A stretch of DNA of 64,000 nt, taken from Typha latifolia (lineage: Eukaryota > Streptophyta > Magnoliopsida > Poales > Typhaceae). A program made the translations under genes and the position numbers. Position 1 is the first letter of the stretch. Every line of letters starts with the position of its first letter. The DNA lies in contig CM034105.1 in the NCBI GenBank assembly GCA_019914945.1, forward strand, positions 4,588,001 through 4,652,000. The letters run 5' to 3'. The notes under the pieces are model-generated. The model had not been told where the DNA came from. It ran no database searches and saw only the letters and a list, made by a program, of their open reading frames with translations. Of the stretch, positions 12,401 to 24,404 are shown piece by piece.

Positions 12401-15400
12401 TAGTTGATTAAGCAATTCCTTGTTTCGAGGATGGCATAGAATGTAATCACCCATATCATAGTTGACCAAGCAATTCCTTGTTTATTTGGGAATTGGAAAG
12501 GTACAAAAAAATCTATTTGATTATGTCAAGCCTAACAAAGGAAAGATCAAACCAAATTATCAGAGTCTAATTTGACTTGGACTCTTAATTGGGTTTTCAG
12601 TTGTTTAGATGTCTCTTCAAATCCTATAGCTGGTTATAAATATCTCTTTTTCATGCTCAACACCCTAGAAGCAAGATGGATCTCTAATTGGGCATCTTCG
12701 ACAGCCTACCTGACAACAACGTAATATCTGGAGCATAATTTCGTAATCCAACATCAAATTTAAGTGATTTTTCATTCTTCAAAAAGATAAGTTAAAAATC
12801 TCAACTTTTATATCTACTAGGACTTCAAATTATGTTGTCTTAGATGTCAAAAGTTGGGTGAAGTATAGATGATAGTATGGGCATCTTGAACATCTTTTGT
12901 GACAATTGATGGGTCTTTACATCAAAACTTTCGAGTTATCAGAATGATGCAATTCTTGATCTTATAAATTACAATTTCTGTATTCATCATTTATCCATAT
13001 TCATTTGTTTTAGGGGTCAAAATTGAGAGAGATGCAACATACAGTAGGGTCGTCTCCACCAGCCTACCTGACAATATTGCAATATTTTGATCATAGATTT
13101 CTCATACGACTTTTCATTGAGGTGATTATTAATTCCACAGAAAATTAACTTAATTCTCTTATATTTTATATTTTTCATATTAAAATATTCGACAAGAATG
13201 TATTTCCAAAAGTTTAATGGAACAATCACGCAATGATGGCCGTGCCATAGGCAACCGGCCGACACGGCATGGCACATGTCATAGCACTTGCCGTAATAGA
13301 TGAGAAAAAGGTAACGAACTACTCACCTTCACCCTTCACCGAGTTGTTGTAGCCACTCGTCGCCACCCGAGCTCGCACACCTCTACCCCCGTTGGGTATC
13401 GACCGAACCTAACCGACCCTCTCTCTCGACCTTTCTTCGTCCTCCCTCAGGCTAGGGCACCCATGGGGGTGCGAGCAGTAACGGCGACTCGACAAGTGGC
13501 GATCGGCGACAGCAAGCTCAACGACGAAGTAGATTGCGAGCGGCGAAGCTACTAGGAGGGGTGTCGTGTAGCACCCCTTATGCTGACGTGTCGATACACT
13601 GTCGGCACGGAAGTGCCGATTGGCATGCCCTATGCCAGTCAGCACGGCCATCCATGTAATCACGTAAACTATATGCTGAGTATGTGTAGGTGTAATCACT
13701 ACCGAGTACAAAGGTCAGAAACTTGATAATCTTAAAAAAGATGATTGTAAAATCGTTTATAACTCTAGCAGTACTCAATGACGCAAGATTAGAGTATTTT
13801 TATGAGTCAAAGGATAGTGATCCTGCAAAGGTAGGGGTGAAAACGGATCGAACACGGATCGGATAGTGCTCAATCCATATCCGAATACATATTATTAGTT
13901 CGGATACGGATATTGGACGGATAGCAAAATTTAAAACCATATCCTAACTAAATGGATACGAATAATTTTCGGATAGATGATCGGATCTTAAACGGATATT
14001 GATTGAATTTAAAATAATTATAATATTTTATTTAGATATAATTAATACAAAATTATTAAGAGTTTTACAACAAATAATTTTTTTGTATGTCAAATATATA
14101 AAATTAGAGAAATTAATCTCTATAAATAATATATAACGTATTATTAGTTACAATATTAATATTTACTATTTAAATAAGCAAACTAAAAACTGTAAATCAT
14201 TTAAAAAAATATGCGGGTAAACGGATATCCGATATCCGTATCCGAATCTGAAAAATATATCCGACCCGTATCCGAATCCGTATCCGAATTTTTTTTAAAA
14301 ATTCTATCCGTATCCGAATCGGATAGAAATTTTTTATCCGAATCGGGTCGGATAGCGGGTCGAGTCGGAGTTAATTCGACCCGTTTTCACCCCTATGCAA
14401 AGGTGAGTGATAAGTGAGATGTGAGTATGGCCTTACGGCCGGACCTCCATCTGGTGGCCGTAGATATCCGGTCATGCAATGTCATCGAGCATGTCTTGAT
14501 GATATTATTTTTTAATTGTTTATCCTCCTTCAATATGTGATGCTATGGAAGATGTGATGTGATTATCTTAAGGCTCTAGGAGAGCATGTGATGTGATATG
14601 TGATGCCTTGGGAGAGCATGTGATGTGATATATAAATTATTTTTTGCAATTGACATATGGGAACAATAATTATGAGTATGCCGTACTAGTAGGCATTATT
14701 ATTTAAGCATGTCATATTCTGTTGCATTCTTTATTACATTACTTTTAGACTACAGGGGTATATATTTGATGGATTTTATGTTCACCATCTGTTGATGGGG
14801 TATTTATCAAATTAGTAAGTGACATCAAGATCATGGAGCAGCCGGCGAGGATAGCGAAATTTCATTTTATTTTCTATTTATCTTATAGACTAGATTAATT
14901 GTTCTGCCCCTACGAGGGTCTTTTTGATATTGTTGGTCATATGGAGACATGTTCTTATTGCTAGCCATGGAGCCTATAGTACTTTCTAGACTTATTTTGA
15001 CTTTGGATTATCTTTGGTAAAACTAGCTTAAAATATATATATTGTACAAGAACATTAACCAACAGATGATGTGAGAAGTACATGAATCCACCCCATATGA
15101 GGAGCACGTATATTTTGGCAATGAATGTTTTACATGCACACAAAAGCAATGCAGATTCTAAGAAATCTCTTTGCATACTCTAGATAAAATAAAAGCAAAG
15201 GCTGTCCTTTGCCTGTACCTTGTCCCTCCTCTTATCCTATAATGTGTCTATACTCCTAAGATAGTGTAATTGATACAAGAGGGCTCATAAGGCATACCTC
15301 CTCAATATCATCATCGGACAACATAGTTATTTGAATATCCTTCCACATGTTAGAAACACATAAAATGACATCTGTGCTTGACTCGCCCATCTTGTATGCC

Positions 15401-18400
15401 TCTGACGCCTTCTTAATACCTATTACATTGTAGAAAAAGTCTTTATTAAGCAAATCAATAAAAGATAAAATCTGCATTTTGCAAGGGTTATGGACAAGCA
15501 TTGAGATGGGTGTACGAAGGCTTACACATCAGGTTGTGTTTGATCCTAACCTATTCCTACCTAACAGCAAAATGAGGGTGCCACACAACTGTATTAAGGT
15601 AAGTAGCCTTCTAGTAGACGAAGGATACACGCAAGCAAGACGAGGTACTAGTATTGAAAATTTGCAATTCAATACATGTGAGTAAACACTTACTTGATAC
15701 TCGACCAAGTTGGTATAGATTCTGAGGAATGTTATAGAAATCTTTAGGATCATTCTTGACCCTCACGAAACAACCAACAACTTTCTCTTCAAAAGTTTCT
15801 GGGTACTTCAGGAGATCCACGATTAAGGACCTTTTCAAATAGACTAGTTTGATATTTTCCAGGACAATGGAAGCATAGCAACTTTTTGTTGGTTCTAAAG
15901 CCTTATCTCTGTAATAATATGGATGTGATTTGAGAACCTTGTGTTCAGAACTCATGTTCTGCTTCTTCTTCCTTGCAGCTGAGTTGTCATTCTCTTCCGA
16001 ACTAAATGAAATGTCATCATCAGAATCATCATTGGCAGCAAAATGATTTTCAAGCAAGCTGTATATTTTATGAAGCTTCAATTTCTTTTTCCTAAACAGA
16101 GAATGCAGCTTCTCATCACACGCAACATGCTTTTTCTTCTTATCAGGATGCAAGAGATTGTTTGCCTGGATGTAATCCTTTACAATTTCACAGGCATCCA
16201 ATTGGGAAAGAGGTTCTGTAATATCCTTACCTATAGATGAAAGAAATTTTATCAGCTCTTCTGAACCCCAACCAACATAAGTTTTTTTCTTTGACCTAAA
16301 CCTTTTGATTGGTGTTTTCGTTCTACGCTGTTTCACTTTCAGATCCACAAGAAAAGATATTTCATCATCACAGTTATCTTCCAAATCATCCTCAGACATA
16401 GGGTCCTCTTCAGGCAGCTTATCTGAATCTGATTCGTGCTTATAATTTTCACCTCTTTTAAGAAGAGCATCAGCTGCTCGAAGATGGAGAATGGACAGAC
16501 CTTCCTTCTCTTTGACTAATTCCCAGTAGTCCTTGAACAAAAATTCATAAGTTTCTGAATCTTTGAAGTCAACTTTACCCTGACAGAATAAAAATAAGGG
16601 TGATGGAGATATACGTGATAAAGTAAAATCTGAAGAACAAAAGGCAAATGCAAATAATTTGAGAGGTATTTTCCTTAAAGATATTGCCACACTGTATAAA
16701 TTTGAACTGTCTCTTTGTCCAATATCCTGTAGAGTAACTCAACTTCATAGGTGCAGTAGAAATATGTATACAACTTAAAGATCATTAAGAACCATGATAC
16801 AAATATCTGATGAGTGATGACACTGAAATATCTAGTTTCTGGTCTTCAACAAAGAACTAAGGGATAATTAAGAATAATATTACAATAAATGAAAACTAAT
16901 TAATGCAACCACCACCACCACCCTCCTCCCCCCGCAAATACAGATATTTAATTAAGGCTTCGTATATCTCAAGTGTATTGAAGTACATGATCAGTTGATC
17001 ACTCATAATTTCGGTTTTAGGTCGCGACATTTTTTTTTTAAATTTTTTTTCTTGAAAAAGAGTCACTTCATTAAAGTGCGACATTTCATTGAACTTTATT
17101 AGCAACCAAGCATACTCTTTAGTTGTGTGATAGATTATGAGTCTTTATGTTTTTTTATCCATTGGGCACTTTGATCTTTTCTTGCAGGAGTATTTTAGTC
17201 TATTTTTCTTATTAGGTTTTTGCCTATATAAAGGCTTGGAAGACTTTGTGATTTTGAGATTGTTTACTGCGTTTCTCGTTGGTGGATTCCAACACCCAAT
17301 TGATGGATTTCGCTGGTTTTCTTTTGTTGGTGGATTCTAACATCCTATTAGTAGATTCCATGAGTTTGTTCGTTTATACTTCCTTTTGCCTATTGTCGTC
17401 CTACATTAGTTTTACATAGTACAAGTAAAAGTTCAGCAAAACAACACATTAACTTCAATAAGACTATCTTGATAATTGACACATCAAATCCAACATCATT
17501 CACTAAGGAGTCGCATATTCTCAAATCTCAGATAATAGTATGGCACATGACCCCAGACTCTCTAATTATAGCATTAGAACCAACCAAAGTAATACGAAAA
17601 ATCAAGACTTTTTGACTTTATGAAAATTGCCAGCTCTAATTACAAGCAAAGCAAGCACAAATGAATAAAGCACCATATATGATACATCGGCAAGATGATG
17701 GAATCTTATATACTATATAATAACACAAATCGTGGTAAAGGATTATAAGTTTCAGAAGGGTTCTTAAGTGGTGTACCCCATCAGAATCGGCATCAACATT
17801 TTCCTCTATCAGGAGTGCTAGCTTTAAACAGTTAGAGCAGAAGCCCTTAGTCTTTTTCTTCACTTGTACAAACTCAGCTTCTCTGATGCATCTGCGGCAC
17901 ACGGAACTCGTACAACAAAAACATTGAAAAGATGAGCTCTTTTTGCAGATAAAACATGAGTGCCAACCTGCAATAACCAGGCCAATTTCTTAAATAAACT
18001 AGAGATTATCTCAACTTGCATAGATAAAGAAATCAAAATACAAAAGGAAGTCAAAATCTGGCAGTAGTGGAGTCACAACGATGTAGAGCCTATGATTCAA
18101 GCCTGGCTCATTTATAAATGAACCAAGCTTGATTAATTAGTTTAGACTCGAATATATTTTCAAGCAAAGATTATTATAGGTAGACTCACCTAGGCTCACC
18201 TTGATAAGGCTCGAAATACAAATTTATGAAGTTTAGGTGCATTGGAGCAAAATCTAAAGGTTCATATCTACCCTACCAATCAAAGCTTATTCAATTCAAG
18301 CTCGACAGCTTGATTCAAATCAATTCAATCTAAGCTTGAATTTAGCTTGCATCAGGGTTGAATTAAGCTTGGCTTGAGATTGCTTGATTTTTTATAATCA

Positions 18401-21400
18401 AATGGCTGACTTAGGCTCGAGCTCGGCTCAACTCCAAATAGGCTTGAAAATCGGTTCAAACTACAACAAAATGAGCCAAGCTTGATTATAGGACTTGGAT
18501 CGAAATTAATTTCAAGCTAAGTCAATCAAAGCTTGGCTCGATTACACCCCCTATTTAAAACAGAGTATGATAAGATAGAGAAATTGTATTAATCTCTGCC
18601 TACCCATGCTTAATTTTATATCTTTCAACAATTGCCGTCAAGCCCAAATAGTGGAGGGTTGTATTAAGCAAGATTCTAAATATCAGAATCGGAATCGGGA
18701 TCGACCGTCCAAAAAAAACGATACATATCGATCGTATCGACAGTATCGTTGATATCTGCCGTCTGTATTGGTTTGTATTTTAAAATACAGAAAAATTCTA
18801 AAAATTTTAAAAACTAATAATAATAAGATATAAATACAAATTATTCACATATAAATCTAAAAATAAAAAAATAAATATTATTTATTAACTTTTATCTCTC
18901 TTTCTACCACTCATACTCTCTCTCTCCCTCTCATAAAATAAAAAAAAATTCTTACTCTCTCCCTGACTCTCTTATCAAACTCTCTCCCACTCTCACTCTC
19001 TTATTAATTTTCTCTCCCACTAACTCTCCCTCCCTTTCACTAACTCTCTTATTAACTCTCCTACTATCTCTCTCTCTCCCACTACACTCCTCTCTCATCG
19101 AGTCTCCTCTCTCCCTCACCAACTCCCTTCTCTCGATCTCTTCCTCTCTCACTCCCACTTACTCTCCCTCTCCCTCACTGACTCCCTTCTCTCCCCCTCT
19201 CCAATTCTTCTCCAGTAACGCTTCTTCGATGAAGTATTTTCTCTTTTTCTCTCTCCTCTCTCTCTCTCTTTCTTACTCTCCTCCCTCTCTTTCTCCCTTT
19301 CTCTCTCCCGATTTCGATCGGTTTCGGTCGATACAGCCGACCCCAACTCCAAACGAATTGGGAGCTTTACTTGCTTTCTTCATCAATGCTCGCCGATGGT
19401 AGAAGCCACAGAGGCTAACAACCCTTGCCCAAAACGAGCGAACGCCGATGCTTAGGCCGACCACTACATAGGAGTGATAGCGAACTTATCAAGAAAACTA
19501 TGGAAGTTTGATCAGATACATGTCATTAAAATCCTGATCAAAGGCATTCATGGATGAACAAAATGTTATCTAACACTAAATGGGAAAATCATCAATTGAC
19601 ATAGAACATTTGGTGGATGCAGGACTTCTTGTGGATTTAAGCAAGCCACAGTCACAAACTCAAAAAAGAAATTAGTTCTAAGGTGGGGCCAAGTCAGATA
19701 GTCTCTGAGCACTACTACTGTTAGGACAAACTTGGGTAAGCTCAACTTGAAACCAAGCAGATTAACCAGTTTTCAGGTCAGGTAATGTTAAAGGGTATAT
19801 GATATAAGTTAATTAGGTTTCAGAAATCTCAAACAAATCACCCGACCTTACTAAAACCCTTTCTAACTTATCAATATATATACACATGACATCCTACACT
19901 ATCTTGTTCGGCCCATATGTGCAGTTATCATACAAGATGAGATTATTGAAGACCTAACAAGAAAAGGAGGGCCAATACTCACCAATGCAAGCCAAACTAA
20001 GAGAAGATTTGCGAGACGGTCGGGTCAGACAGAGTCCGGTGAGGTTGGTTTCTCTAGAAGTTAGAGAGGGGTTAGGTTCAGCCTTCAACCAGACTTAACA
20101 ACTTTCAGTTGTAGCTCATAGATGGCAAAGCTGATAACTGATAATCAGGTTCAAAAACCATTTAAATGTTAGCTGTTTTTCATAAGGCAATGAGTGAACC
20201 AGGGTAGATATCGGTTATGGTCTCAGCACATTTACTAATTGCAAATACATGTTGTCTATTGAAAAATATATCGTCATGCACATAAATATATATGTGTGTG
20301 CCTGTAAAGTTACTTACCGCAATTCCATTGCTCATCTGTCTCAAGGAAACTAGGATCCCTTCCCACACATTCAGGATGGTAAGCTTTCAGACAATTCCTG
20401 GGGAAAAGAACATAACCAGTGTCAGAATATAAAAGACCATAGTTCTCTAATGATATAAGCATTTAGAGTAATTAGTGAGTTATTATGGTATTTGAGCACA
20501 GTATCATGAGTTCAAATCTGGGAGTCAGGTCTATCTTGTCAATTAAATAAAAATTCCTCCACCACCATTTAAGCCAAGCCCATTTCTTGGGCCATTTAAT
20601 ACTCAAGCCCACAAGTGAGAAAATATTAGAATATAAAAGACGAAAAATTACTGTTCTCTATTAGCTTAAGCTTTTTTAAATAATTATCTTATACGTTATC
20701 AAGCAGTAAATAAATATGATTCACTAAAGCATCCAATGGTGGCCAAATTACCATACAAAGGATCAAATATCCAAGCAAGTAAAAGGATCGATAATCACTG
20801 TATTTTGGGGAACAAGAGATAATTTGGTATCAAAGTTATCAACTAAATGCTCAGATAAAACAAAACTTAGCAACATATCAAGCATTAACATTCAGGACCA
20901 TAAAAAATTATGAGCATATGCAGTGACTCTTTAGACAAAGACACATGAAAAAAAGAGAACTTTCAGAGAAAATGATTTGAAAATATTCTCCACAGAAACT
21001 GGCAACACAGTTAATTACTTAAACACAATCACTAGTTTACCACAAAATTCACAGGTAAGATGTAAAAAAAATGTTAAAAGAAATTGAAGGCTGACCAAAC
21101 TTCTAAAATCAAAGATGGCCCTAGAAATAACCTATGGGGAAATGGTTCAAATAAACGATAGCCATACTAGTCAACACTTGCTGCATCGACGCAGTACGGA
21201 CATCTGGCACAAGGGTTACCATATGGCACCTCATGCAACAGCTCCATCGTCAACCTAGACAGCGAGAATAAAAGAGGGGATAGAGGCTTGTCGTGCTACC
21301 CTTGCCGTCACCGGCGCTTGCCGCTACTCTCACCATCCCTCTTGCCTTCACCCTCAATCCACTTCGTCATTCTCTAGTCGTGAGGAAGAGATAGGGAGGA

Positions 21401-24341
21401 ATAAGATGACTTATAACTAGTCGAATATAAATTTAAATTAGCATATCTAACTTAAGTTAACGATTAACTTGAAATTTTATTCAACCGTTACAGGTCATCT
21501 TCTTCCTCTCAATCTCTTCATCGCGATTAGAGCAAAACAGAGTGAGCGGCAGGTGAAGGCGAGACTGACAAGTGACAACGAAGGTAACACGACAAGTCTC
21601 CCTTTTCTCTCTTCTTTTCTTAGTCTCTCCCTCTAGGTAGGTGGTGGAGCCGTTTTTCTCTTGGCATAGTCGACGAGTGCTGCCTACCATGGTTTAGAGC
21701 ATAGTTATCACAACCGAACCGGACCGGATGGTCGGACCGGTGAACTAGTGAACAGACCACCAAACTGGTATGATTTTATTATCAAACAGAATAAGCAAGC
21801 GACCCGGTGAAAACCGGCCCACCCGGCAATTGAACTACTTGCCGTGCAACCCAGCCGAATTTTAGTGAACCGATCGGGTCACTTATAACCTGAATGACCA
21901 AATTATCCTTAATATTTAATTATTCTATTCTTTATGCTATAGGTATTTTAGTCCAAAAAATGAGCTAATTTTTTTCTTAAAAAACTCAAACTTTAATTGG
22001 GAAAAGAATCCCTCGATGGCGTGAAATGTGAATGACCATCCAAATTCCAAATTCCCTTTCTTCATCGTGCCAATCTCCAATTCTCCAATCTCCATTATCT
22101 TCTTCACATTTCATAGCTAAACCTATTGATTACTGCTATAAAACAAATCAAAGGTAAGTAAATCCACTGCCTTTGTAATTATTTTGAAAGTAAATTGTAA
22201 ACCCATACAAATATTATTTGTCTAAGTCTTTGAAATATTTTGTTCTTGAGTAAATCCACTACCTTTCTTTATTGTTATTCTATTTTGTTGATTTATTTTT
22301 GGATGCATTACGAATTTTACATAAAATTACGGAACAATTACAGTATCTAAAATTTAGACGTCTTCCTTTGGCCACTCCATTAGAAAATGATTCTACACCT
22401 TCACCACCTCTAAGAATTAGAGGAAAAACTGATCCAGCATGGGACCATTATGATTAGACATACCATTATACTATTTCTATAGATCTTTTTATTTTTTAGA
22501 ATTATTTAGAACTATATAATATATTATGTAAATATTTTAAAATATTTTTTAGAAAACTAGCAATTCGCCCAAGTGAACTACTGGTTGGACCAGTAACCCA
22601 GTAAACCGACCTCTGACCGAGTCAATGTCCTGTTCGATTCTAATAACTATGGTTCAAAGTATTGGTCAAATTACCCCCGGGATAGCTGTAAGAATATCCT
22701 TATTGTTGACAAGTTTAAGTTCATATGACTATGGATTAAAACACAAGCTTTTAAGTTCATATGCGGAGGCATCATATTAGAACATTCGCTCACACAAACT
22801 ATAGAACATTTACAATTGGAAAAATAGAAACAATAATATTTAGTTAATGAACTCGTTACCTCAATTTTAAATATCCAACCAGAAGATAGCAATTCCATAA
22901 AATAAGGAGCTTCCCTAAGAAATAGGGATCTAAAATGTATCCCTCTAAGGAGTACAATATATAAGGAGCTTTGGGTACTCTAGTTAGTACTTCACACTTC
23001 TCAGGAAAAAGAAGAAAAGATATCTTAGTTGAATTTCTCTAGATACAAACTGAGATATGAAAAAGGGTGAAGAAACACTTACTTGACGAAGATGCTATTT
23101 CTATTAAGTAAACAGAGAATGGTAATGGGAAGTTGGGAACAATAATGCAGTCTGAAACTCTGAATTAACCTTAACTGCTGGAAATGGAAGAGGTAAGCTT
23201 GCTGGCTAAGAAATTAAGGAAGTTGATAAGGATCATTTGCTTCCTCAAAGAAATTGCTTCGTGACATTTATCTCCATCCATGAAACTAGAGCTTGTATGC
23301 TTACTTTGCTTGTCTTTAAATAAAGAATCTTGATATTGAAGGAGAGATTAGCTTTTGAAAAGGATCAAACCTGATAGGGGTGTAATCGAATCTGATTTGG
23401 TTGGATATCGGATACAAGAATTGAATCCATATCCATTTAATTCTTTTTTGATTCAGACTTGAATCAGATCTTAATGCAAAGCTAAGCATAATATCACTAT
23501 ATGAATCATATATTACGAAATCATTTCAAACTCGAGCGTATTTGAATACAAACCGGACAATGGATCAAACTTGGATTTTAGTGTTTGGTCTTGATCTACA
23601 ACTAATAGAAACCCAAACATTCAGTTGATCTATGTATCATGGCATATACATATTTGTAGGCATAAATAGGTCATAGGGTTCTATTAGCCTTGGATAATAT
23701 TGAATGTGTAGAATGTCATTGGCTGTGTTCAACGGGATACTATTAAAGCCCATTGAATTCCTCTCAATTTCCCTCCATGGCTTAATAAATGGCCAGGAGG
23801 GCATGCATCAATTCAGGAGGATTGCAGAAAGAAGGGTTTTCAACTATTGCATTTTATACTATATCCATCTGATCTCCAATGGATAGGCAAGATGAAATTG
23901 GATCCAACTGGGATTAGATTGCATCTTGTAATCCTGAAACCAAATCCGGCCCATTTAATAAATGGATTTGAGAATTTGTAACCAGATCCGAGCTAAATGG
24001 ATTCAGGTCAGATTATCTCATTAGCCACCGCATAATACAGATCCAAATACACCCCTATCAAAACACTAGGCATTGATGAGCAGTTTAATTCCAATGCAGG
24101 AAGCACATGCATGCAGCTAACGAAGAAGCCTTCACCTCATACATGAGTAAGCAAATGAGCAGGCAAGATAAAACCATCAAGAATCACAGTTACGTGATAA
24201 AAGAGGTCCCCATCATATTGAAGATGTTAGTATATGCACCAGATACAAGTTCCATGCATTGACTCATACTAGAGGTCCCAAGACTCCTGACAAGTGACAA
24301 CGTTACTTGGATCATGGAATTCACTTGTGAGAATCTCAAGA

Positions 24342-24404
<63 letters not shown>

